A stretch of 64,000 bases of DNA, from contig NZ_MNBW01000001.1 in NCBI RefSeq assembly GCF_001879715.1, positions 124,001-188,000 on the forward strand, in the 5' to 3' direction. A model generated the notes under the pieces. That model was not told the origin of the DNA, ran no database searches, and saw nothing but the letters and a program-made list of their open reading frames with translations. The DNA is from Nioella nitratireducens. GTDB lineage: Bacteria > Pseudomonadota > Alphaproteobacteria > Rhodobacterales > Rhodobacteraceae. Of the stretch, positions 36,348 to 44,563 are shown piece after piece. The first letter of the stretch is position 1. Each line of letters starts with the position of its first letter. The position numbers and the translations under genes are program-made.

Positions 36348-36533
36348 TCAGCCTTGGGCTTTAGCCGCAACCGAGGCGTGGATGAATTTCTTGTCGCAAT
36401 AGCCACACTCGACCTCGCCCGTTTCACGGTCGAGCGAGAGCCACACGCGCGGATGGCCAAGCGCCCCTTCGCCGCCATCGCAGGCCACGCGCCAGCTGGT
36501 CACAACTTCGGTCTCGGGGGCTTCGATGGTCAT
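36348..36533 (-). CDS. small zinc-finger protein (zf-CHCC / NDUFS6-like)
   Basis: A 61-residue protein with the pattern C-x8-H-x14-C-x2-C: Cys in RVACDGGEG, His in GHPRVW, and the pair in [10 protein letters not shown]. This matches the CHCC zinc-finger family related to the C-terminal part of mitochondrial complex I subunit NDUFS6, and alphaproteobacteria carry it as a small free protein. A link to complex I assembly is plausible from that relation but unproven here. Start [11 protein letters not shown]. Confidence 0.85.
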   Translation of the reverse strand: MTIEAPETEVVTSWRVACDGGEGALGHPRVWLSLDRETGEVECGYCDKKFIHASVAAKAQG

Positions 36534-36663
36534 TGGGGCTGTCCTTCGCACTCTCAGGGGGCTTGCAACGGGGCCATATTACAAATTGGCCCCAGACGGG
36601 CAAGGCCAGAGCGGCCCCGCCCCGCAAAGGCAACCGGGCGGTGAATTGTCGCCAGACCGGCGG

Positions 36664-37047
36664 TCAATCCGCCTTTTTCAGCATCCGGCCAAGGGGGCGG
36701 CCGCTGAGGATGTGCATGTGGTAATGCGGCACTTCCTGCACCCCGGCCTCGCCCGCGTTCGAAATCAGGCGATAGCCCTCACCGCCATCCCCGGGGCGAA
36801 TCCCGAGGCGCTTGCAGATTTCGTTCACCACGCGAGTAAAGTCCGCGATCTCGGCGTCAGACGCGTCTTCGGCGAAATGGTCATGGGTCACATAGGCGCC
36901 TTTGGGGATGACAAGAACATGATGCGGGGCCTGAGGGGCGATATCGTTGAAGGCCAGCGTGTGCGCAGTTTCCAGCACGGTATCATTCGGAATTTCGCCG
37001 CGCAGGATCTTGGCAAAGATATTCTGGTCGTCATAGGCGTAGGCCAT
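36664..37047 (-). CDS. HIT family nucleotide-binding hydrolase
   Basis: A 127-residue protein with the histidine triad VPHYHMHILSGRPLG near residue 108 and the N-terminal IFAKILRGEIP typical of Hint-type purine nucleoside phosphoramidases (HinT). It probably hydrolyses AMP-linked phosphoramidates in the cytoplasm. ATG 37047 has GGAG upstream. It lies 11 bases after the glycosyltransferase gene and may be co-transcribed. Confidence 0.93.
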   Translation of the reverse strand: MAYAYDDQNIFAKILRGEIPNDTVLETAHTLAFNDIAPQAPHHVLVIPKGAYVTHDHFAEDASDAEIADFTRVVNEICKRLGIRPGDGGEGYRLISNAGEAGVQEVPHYHMHILSGRPLGRMLKKAD

Positions 37048-37058
37048 CAAGGCGCTCC

Positions 37059-38636
37059 TCAGTCGTCAAACAGGTATGGGGTTTCGGCGATCTCGCGCGC
37101 CGTGTCCATGTCGATGTTGAAGTATTCGGCCAACACGGCGGCGTTCTCGTCGACGCTGCGCGACTCGGCGATCCGGAAATGCTTGTCAAAGCCGGCCTCG
37201 CGGATGCGGACGGTTTCATAGTCGAACTCGTATCGCAGGGTCGGCAGAAGCTGCTCGATCACCTCGGGCGGCGTGTCCTCGTGGGCCAGCCCCACCCGGT
37301 GCGCGTGCCCGATCAGGTAAGCGTCGTCGAACCGGCACTGGATTTCGAGGATGCGGTTGTTGGACCGGTCCGACATGAAATCGCGCATGAGATCGACATT
37401 GTTGGGGTCAAGGCAGATCATCAGCCGGTCTTCCCCGTAATAGTCGAACAGCAGCCGCATCACCGCCTTGCGGTGTCGGTTGCGCTTTTCCAGCGTGCGT
37501 TCCAGTCCGCCCAGATGGGGCACGTGGCAATTGCCCTCGTCGAACATGTACTCCAAGCCCCGCGTCCGCGTGACCCGCATCGCGGTGGCAAGCAACCGCT
37601 TGGCGACGTGCCATTTCTTGCACACGACCATCAGCAGCTCGCGTTCCTGCCCAAGGGTGCTTTCGCTTTCCCAGAACCGCGGAGCAAAGCGACGACCGAT
37701 ACGACCGCGACCGGTCAGGAATTCATGCAGCTTCTTGCCCTCGCCCGACACCACGAAATCCTGCCGCTCCGAGGCCCACAACTCGCCCAACCGTTCCTTC
37801 AACTCGGTCGATTCCGGGCTGATCTTGCGTGCGAAGAGGAAATCCTGACTCAGCAACAGGTCATAGTGGTCGTTGTAGAAAGTCACCGGCATCCCGTAGT
37901 CGGTAAACATCAGGAAGGTCAGCGTGCGCGTCTCGATCTCGCGTTCAGGCACCAGGTGGCGCACGAGGGTCTGAAAGAAGGTTTCATCCGGAATCCACGT
38001 CGTGCGGAAAAAGCGGGTCACGTCGGGGCGTTTGCGGCAAAAGGCCATCACCTTTTCGATGGTTTCGCGGCGCAGACACCACCATTGGCTGCCGATCATG
38101 ATCTCCAGATCATCGGGGATCGCCCGTTCCAGCCCAAAGCGCCGCTGCACATCCATCATCCAGTAGAACAGCGCCTTGTTCTTGCGTTCGTTGATGTAGT
38201 GCCGATACACCAGCCGCTCTTTCCGCATCCCGGTCTTGATCCAGCCCGAGGTGAAGAAATCGAAGCTTTCGATATAATCCTTGTCCTGCCTGTCGAGGAA
38301 ATCATGCGCATAAGCCGCCGATTTGATCGCGTTGCAGTCACCGGACAGCATGTAGAAATGGCTGGCATCGGGAAAGGCCTTGAAGGCCGCCTCGACCGCG
38401 TTCAGCGTGGCCTGCACAAGGCTCCACTCGCCCCATCCGCACTTGATCCTCTTGGCGGCGAAGGTCACGTTGGGATTGTCGTCCAGCGCCTGTCGAATCT
38501 GCGCATAGGCCGCGGCACCGGAGCGGGCATCGAAATGGATCGAAATGCAGTCGCCGGCAGCCGTCAGCCGACGGGCCTGAAGAACGATGGCTTCAGGATC
38601 TTTGTGGCACAATAGGATAAAGGCAATCTTTGCCAT
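37059..38636 (-). CDS. DUF5928 protein with core-2/I-branching glycosyltransferase domain
   Basis: A 525-residue protein. Residues 1-290 match the GT14 branching beta-1,6-N-acetylglucosaminyltransferase fold (AFILLCHKDPEAIVLQARRL, FYMLSGDCNAIKS, MIGSQWWCLRRETIEKVM, WIPDETFFQTLV). The C-terminal half (about 300-525) is the DUF5928 region known mainly from Rhodobacteraceae. No signal peptide, so it is likely cytoplasmic. It is divergent from a sulfotransferase, so both may decorate a surface glycan. The exact acceptor is unknown. Confidence 0.88.
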   Translation of the reverse strand: MAKIAFILLCHKDPEAIVLQARRLTAAGDCISIHFDARSGAAAYAQIRQALDDNPNVTFAAKRIKCGWGEWSLVQATLNAVEAAFKAFPDASHFYMLSGDCNAIKSAAYAHDFLDRQDKDYIESFDFFTSGWIKTGMRKERLVYRHYINERKNKALFYWMMDVQRRFGLERAIPDDLEIMIGSQWWCLRRETIEKVMAFCRKRPDVTRFFRTTWIPDETFFQTLVRHLVPEREIETRTLTFLMFTDYGMPVTFYNDHYDLLLSQDFLFARKISPESTELKERLGELWASERQDFVVSGEGKKLHEFLTGRGRIGRRFAPRFWESESTLGQERELLMVVCKKWHVAKRLLATAMRVTRTRGLEYMFDEGNCHVPHLGGLERTLEKRNRHRKAVMRLLFDYYGEDRLMICLDPNNVDLMRDFMSDRSNNRILEIQCRFDDAYLIGHAHRVGLAHEDTPPEVIEQLLPTLRYEFDYETVRIREAGFDKHFRIAESRSVDENAAVLAEYFNIDMDTAREIAETPYLFDD

Positions 38637-38770
38637 ACGCGAAACAGCCGCCCCAAACTTTCCTTATTGTAGTGCCATTACCGCTGAATTGCGGGTAAAG
38701 ACAGACTAGATGTTCGGCAAAGGTGGATCAATCCACTGCTGACGAGGCGAAATTGAGGAGAACGACCAGA

Positions 38771-39589
38771 ATGGGTTTCCCGGGAACGTGGATGACAGAC
38801 AGCCAGAGTGTCGTCTATCGGGTGGTTCCGAAATGTGCCTGCTCGACGATCGGGCAGATCATGTACTACTCCGACAACGGCACTTTTTTCGACGGTGACA
38901 TCCACGATGCGACCGGCGGCATGCACAAATGGGCGTTCGAGCATTCGCAGCCGCTGATCGAGGCGAATGTGCGGGGGCATACATCCTATTCCTTTTCCTG
39001 CGTGCGCAATCCCTACACGCGCATCCTGTCGAGCTTTTTCGACAAGATTTGCGGCATCCAGAGGAACGGCAAACGCTATCGCGGCAACCTTGTGCCACTG
39101 TTGATCCAGAAATACGGCATCGAGGTGGGGGGCGAGGACGGCAAGGGCGAGTTCGACCAGATCGCCAGTTTTCGCCGTTTCCTGCTGTTTACCCGTGACA
39201 CCATCCGATGGCGCCGTCCGATGGACCCGGACATCCACTGGTCGGCCATGTCGGGCCATATCTCGACTTTCATCGTCAATGGCGGGCGCTACGACAAGAT
39301 CTTCTGGACCGAGAAGTTCAACGAGGGGATGCAGGGCGTGCTCGACAATATCGAGACCAAGCATCCGATAGATCTGGACCAGATTCCGCGCTTCAACGAA
39401 TCCGAAGGCCATGGGCCCAAGCGCGCGCACCCGGTCGAGGACTATTTCGACGACCTGTCGATGCATCTGGTCTACGAAATCTACAAGAAGGACTTTCAGC
39501 TCTTCAAATACGACTTCGAGAACCCCGCCAACAAGATGCCGGTGGGTGAGATCGACCTTGACGAGGTTCACGCGAAACTGGGCGATTGA
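38771..39589 (+). CDS. sulfotransferase family protein
   Basis: A 272-residue PAPS-dependent sulfotransferase of the carbohydrate (Sulfotransfer_2, HNK-1-like) type. The 5'-phosphosulfate loop is YRVVPKCACSTIGQIM near residue 18, and the 3'-phosphate site is SCVRNPYTRILSSFFDK near 78. No membrane helix is visible, so it is soluble, unlike Golgi relatives. ATG 38771 is set by GAGGAGA. The divergent DUF5928 glycosyltransferase suggests that a sulfated glycan is the product; inference from position. Confidence 0.87.
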   Translation: MGFPGTWMTDSQSVVYRVVPKCACSTIGQIMYYSDNGTFFDGDIHDATGGMHKWAFEHSQPLIEANVRGHTSYSFSCVRNPYTRILSSFFDKICGIQRNGKRYRGNLVPLLIQKYGIEVGGEDGKGEFDQIASFRRFLLFTRDTIRWRRPMDPDIHWSAMSGHISTFIVNGGRYDKIFWTEKFNEGMQGVLDNIETKHPIDLDQIPRFNESEGHGPKRAHPVEDYFDDLSMHLVYEIYKKDFQLFKYDFENPANKMPVGEIDLDEVHAKLGD

Positions 39590-39649
39590 CCCTGTGACAG
39601 CGGCGCGCCCCTGCTGTATGAGGCGCCGAACGCAGACAGGAGCAGCCCC

Positions 39650-40069
39650 ATGAAAGCACGCGTCAAATGGGCCGAGAACCGGACCTTTATCGGAACCTCC
39701 GGCACCGGTCACAAGATCGTCTTCGGCACCAAGGAAGAGGATGGCACCACCCCCGGTCCCAGCCCGATGGAACTGGTGCTGATCGGCACCGGAGGCTGTT
39801 CGGCCTATGACGTGGTGTCGATCCTCGAAAAGGGGCGAGAGCCGGTCGAGGATGTGGTTGTGGAACTCGACGCCGATCGCGCCGATGCAACGCCCGCCGT
39901 CTTCACCCGCATCCACATGCATTTCATCGTGACGGGACGGGGCGTGACCCCTGCCAAGGTCGAACGCGCCATTCAGCTATCGGTCGAGAAATATTGCTCG
40001 GCCTCGGCGATGATGGCCAAGACAGCCGAAGTCACCCATGATTTCGAAATCGTGGACAGCGCCGCCTAA
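39650..40069 (+). CDS. OsmC family protein
   Basis: A 139-residue protein of the OsmC/Ohr fold, which reduces hydroperoxides through two cysteines. Both are seen: GTGGCSAYDVV near residue 50 and VEKYCSASAMM near 115. It is closer to the YhfA branch than to Ohr, for which the role is less certain. GACAGGAGCAGCCCC precedes ATG. Its stop overlaps the convergent TetR stop by 3-4 bases. Confidence 0.92.
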   Translation: MKARVKWAENRTFIGTSGTGHKIVFGTKEEDGTTPGPSPMELVLIGTGGCSAYDVVSILEKGREPVEDVVVELDADRADATPAVFTRIHMHFIVTGRGVTPAKVERAIQLSVEKYCSASAMMAKTAEVTHDFEIVDSAA

Positions 40070-40668
40070 AGCCCCAGATACCCGTGCACCGCGCGGACAG
40101 CGCGGGCGATAACAAAATCCAGATCGGTTTCGCCCGCGCGCGCGGCCTCGTCCGTGATGCCCTTGGTGATCGCGGCCAGATCCTGTGCGGCAACGGTCGG
40201 GCCCGGCACCCCCCGGTCGGCCAACGCCGCAGCCAGAAGGTCGCGCAACTGCGCCTCGATCCTGGCGGTTTCCGGATCACCCGGAAGTTCCAGTTCGACC
40301 TGTTCCAGAACCCGCGCCAAGTCCGGCGCTTGCGCATGATGGCGTACGCTGGCGCGGATCAGTGCCTCGGTCAGTGCCCGTAGGTTCAGCCCGCCGCACG
40401 CAGCAGCCGCCGCCTCGATATCGGCCAGCATCTCGCGCCGCATACCGCGCAGCAAGTCGGCCAGGATGGCCTCTTTCGACGGGAAATACTGGTAGAGAGA
40501 TCCGATGCTGACACCCGCCCTCTCGGCAATCCGATTCGTGGTCAGCGCCCCCCGCCCTTGCTCCGTCAAAATATGAGCAGCCGCTTGCAGAACCGCCGCA
40601 TAGGTGGCCTGCGCCCGCGCCTGACGCGGGGTTTTGCGGGGGGCGATCGGATCGGCGCGGCGGGACAT
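40066..40668 (-). CDS. TetR family transcriptional regulator
   Basis: A 200-residue repressor-type protein. The N-terminal helix-turn-helix is TTNRIAERAGVSIGSLYQYFPSKEAI (about residues 43-68), and the C-terminal ligand domain has no recognisable specificity. It is divergent from the darcynin gene across 74 bases and convergent with osmC, so darcynin is the most obvious target. The start is uncertain: ATG 40668 gives a basic N-terminus but no strong ribosome binding site. Confidence 0.9.
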   Translation of the reverse strand: MSRRADPIAPRKTPRQARAQATYAAVLQAAAHILTEQGRGALTTNRIAERAGVSIGSLYQYFPSKEAILADLLRGMRREMLADIEAAAAACGGLNLRALTEALIRASVRHHAQAPDLARVLEQVELELPGDPETARIEAQLRDLLAAALADRGVPGPTVAAQDLAAITKGITDEAARAGETDLDFVIARAVRAVHGYLGL

Positions 40669-40742
40669 GGAAGGCGAGTTTGAAACCTGAGCAATCCTTC
40701 GCATCATGCCGCCAATGTCCGGAATTGCCAAGGAGACACCCC

Positions 40743-41066
40743 ATGCGCATGACCATCTTCTTCCTGCTCAGAACAACGCCCGCTTGGCTGGCCCTGCCGC
40801 GTGACGAGCGGGACGCACTGGCCGTGGAATGTCTTGATCGCTGCGGCCTGTCCGACTGCGGCACCGTGCGCCTGTTCGATGCCGAGGCATTCAATGCTGA
40901 CGTCACCGACATCATGACCGTCGAAACCGATGACCTCGCCGCCTTCTATTTCGCGGTGGAACGGCTGCGCGATACGCCCTTGTTGGCCCACCCCTATTTC
41001 GAGGTTCGCACCATCCTGCCCACCGTAGAAGACGGGTTTCGCGCATTCGCTGCAAGCACGACATGA
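40743..41066 (+). CDS. darcynin family protein
   Basis: A 107-residue soluble protein matching the darcynin family as I remember it: MRMTIFFLLRTTPAWLALPR at the start, VRLFDAEAFNADVTD in the middle and HPYFEVRTILPTVEDGFRAF at the end. The size and fold suggest a ferredoxin-like dimer similar to antibiotic monooxygenase-like proteins; no function is known. AAGGAGA lies 8 bases before ATG 40743. Divergent tetR may control it. Confidence 0.8.
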   Translation: MRMTIFFLLRTTPAWLALPRDERDALAVECLDRCGLSDCGTVRLFDAEAFNADVTDIMTVETDDLAAFYFAVERLRDTPLLAHPYFEVRTILPTVEDGFRAFAASTT

Positions 41067-41099
41067 CAAGGCCCGCCGGGTCCACCGACGGGCCTTGTC
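41065..41099. terminator. bidirectional terminator between darcynin gene and PfkB kinase
   Basis: GACAAGGCCCG and CGGGCCTTGTC form a perfect 11-bp stem around a 13-base loop. It overlaps the darcynin stop by two bases and lies 20 bases from the kinase stop, so it serves both convergent genes. No T run follows. Confidence 0.75.
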
Positions 41100-41118
41100 A
41101 ATCTCCGTGCACAGGGCC

Positions 41119-42111
41119 TCAGTGCAGGCCCGCTTCCTCGAACACGATGCGCAGCGGGCGCTTGGGGCGCGGGCCGACATGGCCGATCACCTCGGCTGCC
41201 GCGGCGACCCCCATCTTGCCGCAGGTCTTCAGATCCTGCCCCGTCGCTAGCCCATAGATAAAACCAGCCGCGAACTGATCGCCGGCGCCTGTTGCATCGA
41301 CCGGCGTCACCTCGACCACCGGCACATGGATTTCCTGATCGTCCGCGCGGATCACCACCGGGTGGCCCGACCGGGTGCAGACCACCAGCGGGCAAACCAT
41401 GGCGGCCTCTTGCAGGGCGGTGGACAAATCGCGGGTTTCGTATAGCGACAGCCACTCTTCCTCGTTGCCGATCACGAAATCCATCTCGTCTTCGATCAGT
41501 TGCTTGAAGCTTTCACGGTGCCGGTCAACGCAAAACGGATCGGACAGGGTCAGCCCGGCCTGACCGCCCGAATGCCGGCAGGCGGCAGCGGCGGCACGGA
41601 AGGCGCTCTTGCCCTTGTCCTTGTCGAACAGGTAGCCCTCAAGGAACAGGTAGCGGGCGTTTTCCATCACGCTCGGGTCCACGTCATCGGACGAGAATTC
41701 GGCCCCGGCGCCCAGGTAGGTATTCATCGAGCGCTCGCCATCTGGGCTGACGAAGATCATCGAACGAGAGGTCGGCGACGGGTCGTCATCAGTGGGTGGG
41801 TTGGGGAAGGCCGTGCCCTCTTCCACCATCTGTTCAGCATAGAACTGGCCAAGCGGATCGTTCTTGACCCTGCCCACGAAGGCGGTTTCCAGCCCAAGCG
41901 TGCCGATCCCGGCCAGCGTGTTCCCGACGGACCCGCCCGGCGCTTGAACACGGTCGCTCATCGACGCGTAAAGCAATTCGGCGCGGTCCCGTTCCACCAA
42001 CTGCATGATGCCCTTGGTGATGCCCATATTGGCAAGGAAATCATCGGTTCCGTGGGAAATCACATCGACAATCGCATTGCCGATGCCGACCACGTCATAT
42101 TTCTTGGTCAT
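41119..42111 (-). CDS. PfkB family sugar/adenosine kinase
   Basis: A 330-residue ribokinase-fold enzyme. The N-terminal VVGIGNAIVDVI, the GGSVGNTLAGIGTLG substrate lid and the C-terminal signature VDATGAGDQFAAGFIYG with the catalytic Asp are all visible. Homologues in this group are annotated as adenosine kinase, which recycles adenosine to AMP; fructokinase or ribokinase cannot be excluded. It overlaps nth by 4 bases (ATGA), so the two genes are coupled. Confidence 0.92.
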   Translation of the reverse strand: MTKKYDVVGIGNAIVDVISHGTDDFLANMGITKGIMQLVERDRAELLYASMSDRVQAPGGSVGNTLAGIGTLGLETAFVGRVKNDPLGQFYAEQMVEEGTAFPNPPTDDDPSPTSRSMIFVSPDGERSMNTYLGAGAEFSSDDVDPSVMENARYLFLEGYLFDKDKGKSAFRAAAAACRHSGGQAGLTLSDPFCVDRHRESFKQLIEDEMDFVIGNEEEWLSLYETRDLSTALQEAAMVCPLVVCTRSGHPVVIRADDQEIHVPVVEVTPVDATGAGDQFAAGFIYGLATGQDLKTCGKMGVAAAAEVIGHVGPRPKRPLRIVFEEAGLH

Positions 42112-42752
42112 TCGGTCTTCTCCTCGAAGGCGCAGAGGTCATTGATCAGGCAGGTCGGGCAACCGGGCTTGCGCGCCTTGCATTTGTAGCGGCCATGCAG
42201 GATCAACCAGTGATGGGCGTGCTGCTGGAACTCGACCGGAATATTGTCCTCGATAGCGCGTTCCACGGCGTCCACGTTTTTGCCGGGGCAGATGCCAGAG
42301 CGGTTGCCGACGCGGAAGATATGCGTGTCGACCGCCTGCGCCGGATAATGCCACCACATGTTCAGAACCACGTTCGCGGTCTTGCGGCCGACGCCGGGCA
42401 AGCCTTGCAACGCCGCGCGGCTGGAAGGCACGACACCGCCATACTCCTCGACCAGAATGCGGCTGAGCTTCATCACGTTCTTGGCCTTGTTGCGATAAAG
42501 GCCGATCGTCTTGATATGCTCGATGAGGCGTTCCTCGCCAAGGTCCAGCATCTTCTGAGGCGTATCGACGATTTGGAACAGTTTTTCCGTCGCCTTGTTC
42601 ACCCCAACATCCGTCGCCTGCGCCGACAGCGCCACCGCCACCACCAGCGTGTAGGCATTGGTGTGGTTTAGCTCACCTTTCGGCTCTGGCTCGGCCGCGT
42701 GAAAGCGGGCAAAGATCTCATGGATCGTCTGGTAGGGCAGTTGCTTGACCAT
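42108..42752 (-). CDS. nth: endonuclease III
   Basis: Bifunctional DNA glycosylase/AP lyase that removes oxidised pyrimidines. The 214-residue protein has the helix-hairpin-helix LPGVGRKTANVVL with catalytic Lys near residue 120, the catalytic Asp in VDTHIFRVGNR, and the C-terminal 4Fe-4S ligands in C-x6-C-x2-C-x5-C (CKARKPGCPTCLINDLC). ATG 42752 starts MVKQLPYQTIHEIFARF, as in relatives. First gene of the nth-kinase pair. Confidence 0.97.
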   Translation of the reverse strand: MVKQLPYQTIHEIFARFHAAEPEPKGELNHTNAYTLVVAVALSAQATDVGVNKATEKLFQIVDTPQKMLDLGEERLIEHIKTIGLYRNKAKNVMKLSRILVEEYGGVVPSSRAALQGLPGVGRKTANVVLNMWWHYPAQAVDTHIFRVGNRSGICPGKNVDAVERAIEDNIPVEFQQHAHHWLILHGRYKCKARKPGCPTCLINDLCAFEEKTE

Positions 42753-42863
42753 GGCGCGCGGTATGGCCTGCCCCGTTCCTGCTGGCAAGACCCTCGAAAA
42801 GCGCAGGTTTCGGGTCGCATGCAAAAGGTTGCAGGCTTACACCAGAGAGGCAGGAGACAGCCC

Positions 42864-43718
42864 ATGACCGACACGCCCGAAACCGCCTACCATTTTAACG
42901 TCGTCCGCCGCGCGCTGGAGGTGATCGACAGCACCCCCGCCCCCGGCCCGTCGCTGGAAGAACTGGCCGCCGCACTGGGGATGAGCCCCGCCCATCTGCA
43001 ACGGGTGTTTTCCCGGTGGGTCGGCGTCAGCCCCAAGCGCTATCAGCAATACCTGACGCTGGATCACGCCAAGCGGCTCTTGCGCGAGCGATTCACAACG
43101 CTGGCCACCGCCAATGAACTTGGCCTCTCAGGCTCGGGACGCCTGCATGACCTGTTCGCAACTTGGGAAGCGATGAGTCCAGGCGACTACGCGCGCAGCG
43201 GCGCGGGGTTGGAGATTGCCTGGGGCTGGTATGAAAGCCCCTTTGGCCCAACCCTGATCATGGGCACGGAAAAGGGTATTTGCGGCATCGCCTTCGCCGC
43301 CGAAACGGGACCAGAGGCCGCGATGGCCGACATGCTGGCCCGCTGGCCCGAGGCGCGCTTTTCCGAAGACCCGATGGCCTTGAAGCCATGGGCCGACGCG
43401 GCGTTTGGCGCGGCACCGGGCGCGGCGCAGCTCTACCTCATCGGGGCGCCCTTCCAGATCAAGGTGTGGGAGGCGCTGCTGCACATCCCGTCCGGCCATG
43501 TCACCACCTATTCCGAAATAGCCGAGGCCATCGGCAGCCCCAAGGCCGTCCGCGCCGTGGGCACCGCCGTGGGCCGCAACCCGATCAGTTGGCTGATCCC
43601 CTGTCACCGCGCCTTGCGCAAGTCTGGCGGGCTTGGCGGCTATCACTGGGGCCTGCCCGTCAAACGCGCCATGCTGGCGTGGGAAGCGGCGGAAAAGGAC
43701 GCCCGCGAAAGCGCCTGA
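42864..43718 (+). CDS. AraC-type HTH fused to O6-methylguanine-DNA methyltransferase
   Basis: A 284-residue Ada-like protein. Residues 15-110 are an AraC helix-turn-helix (LEELAAALGMSPAHLQRVFSRWVGVSPKRYQQY), and residues 120-280 a suicidal alkyltransferase with acceptor Cys in SWLIPCHRALRKSGG and the upstream KVWEALLHIPSGHVTTYSEIA. The Ada N-terminal zinc domain with its methylphosphotriester-accepting Cys is missing, so it can repair O6-methylguanine but cannot be activated in the E. coli manner. AGGAGA precedes ATG. Divergent from nth, so two repair genes share one control region. Confidence 0.93.
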   Translation: MTDTPETAYHFNVVRRALEVIDSTPAPGPSLEELAAALGMSPAHLQRVFSRWVGVSPKRYQQYLTLDHAKRLLRERFTTLATANELGLSGSGRLHDLFATWEAMSPGDYARSGAGLEIAWGWYESPFGPTLIMGTEKGICGIAFAAETGPEAAMADMLARWPEARFSEDPMALKPWADAAFGAAPGAAQLYLIGAPFQIKVWEALLHIPSGHVTTYSEIAEAIGSPKAVRAVGTAVGRNPISWLIPCHRALRKSGGLGGYHWGLPVKRAMLAWEAAEKDARESA

Positions 43719-43838
43719 TCCGTGACCGGCAGGAAATTGCCATTCGGCATTTTTCCGCTGCCGCCGCTGTCAAAGACTGCTAGGGTCGCCCCCGACGCCC
43801 GCGACAGACCGGGCCCGGATATTGGGAAAGGCAGCCAC

Positions 43839-44495
43839 ATGAAAACCCGCACCCGTTTGATCTCGCTCAGCCTGATTTCAGCCCTCGGCCTTGCCGCCTG
43901 TGAACCGGCCTATTTGCAAGATCCGAACCAGAACCGCACCCGCGACGGGGCGGTGATCGGCGGTATGCTGGGGGCCTTCCTTGGCGCAACCGCGGACAAC
44001 GACAACCGTGGCCGCAATGCCGTGCTGGGCGCGGCGGCAGGGGCCGCCGTGGGCGGGGCTATCGGTTATTCGCTGGACCAGCAGGCCGCCGACCTGCGCG
44101 CCTCGATGGCGAACGAGGATATCACCGTCAGCAATCAGGGCGACTACCTGCAAGTGACCATGCCCGACGGCATCCTCTTCGACACAGACAGCGCCTCGAT
44201 CCGCGCCGGTCTGCAAGCCGACCTGCGCGCCATGGCCCGCAACCTGCAACAATACACCGGTTCGACCGTGGACGTGATCGGACATACCGACAACACCGGA
44301 TCGGCCGCATACAATCAGGACTTGTCCGCGCGCCGCGCCAATGCGGTTGCCGGCGTTCTACTGGAACAAGGCGTCGATCCCGCCCGCGTCCGCAGCTTTG
44401 GCCGGGGCGAGGATCAACCGGTGGCCACCAACCTTACCGCAGAGGGCCGCCAACAAAACCGCCGGGTTGAAGTCATCATTCGCCCAACCCGCTAA
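43839..44495 (+). CDS. OmpA-family lipoprotein with glycine zipper
   Basis: A 218-residue outer-membrane lipoprotein. The signal peptide ends LGLAAC, with lipidated Cys near residue 22. A glycine-zipper segment (about 38-80, GAVIGGMLGAFLGA and AAAGAAVGGAIGYSL) follows, then an OmpA-like peptidoglycan-binding domain (about 105-218, VIGHTDNTGSAAYNQDLSARR and NRRVEVIIRPTR). It resembles the YiaD type. It should tie the outer membrane to the cell wall. GAAAGG precedes ATG. Confidence 0.93.
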   Translation: MKTRTRLISLSLISALGLAACEPAYLQDPNQNRTRDGAVIGGMLGAFLGATADNDNRGRNAVLGAAAGAAVGGAIGYSLDQQAADLRASMANEDITVSNQGDYLQVTMPDGILFDTDSASIRAGLQADLRAMARNLQQYTGSTVDVIGHTDNTGSAAYNQDLSARRANAVAGVLLEQGVDPARVRSFGRGEDQPVATNLTAEGRQQNRRVEVIIRPTR

Positions 44496-44525
44496 CGGCA
44501 CGCTTTTGCTGGACTTCCCTCGATC

Positions 44526-44544
44526 TGGTCACTTATCTTGACCA
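44526..44544. promoter_or_regulatory. candidate operator before the GntR gene
   Basis: TGGTCA, 7 bases, TGACCA: a perfect 6-bp inverted repeat 19 bases before the regulator ATG, which suggests autoregulation. Read as TGGT-N11-ACCA, it has the same half-sites and spacing as the palindrome upstream of glcD. Confidence 0.5.
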
Positions 44545-44563
44545 ATCAGAGGGAGGTCCGCGT

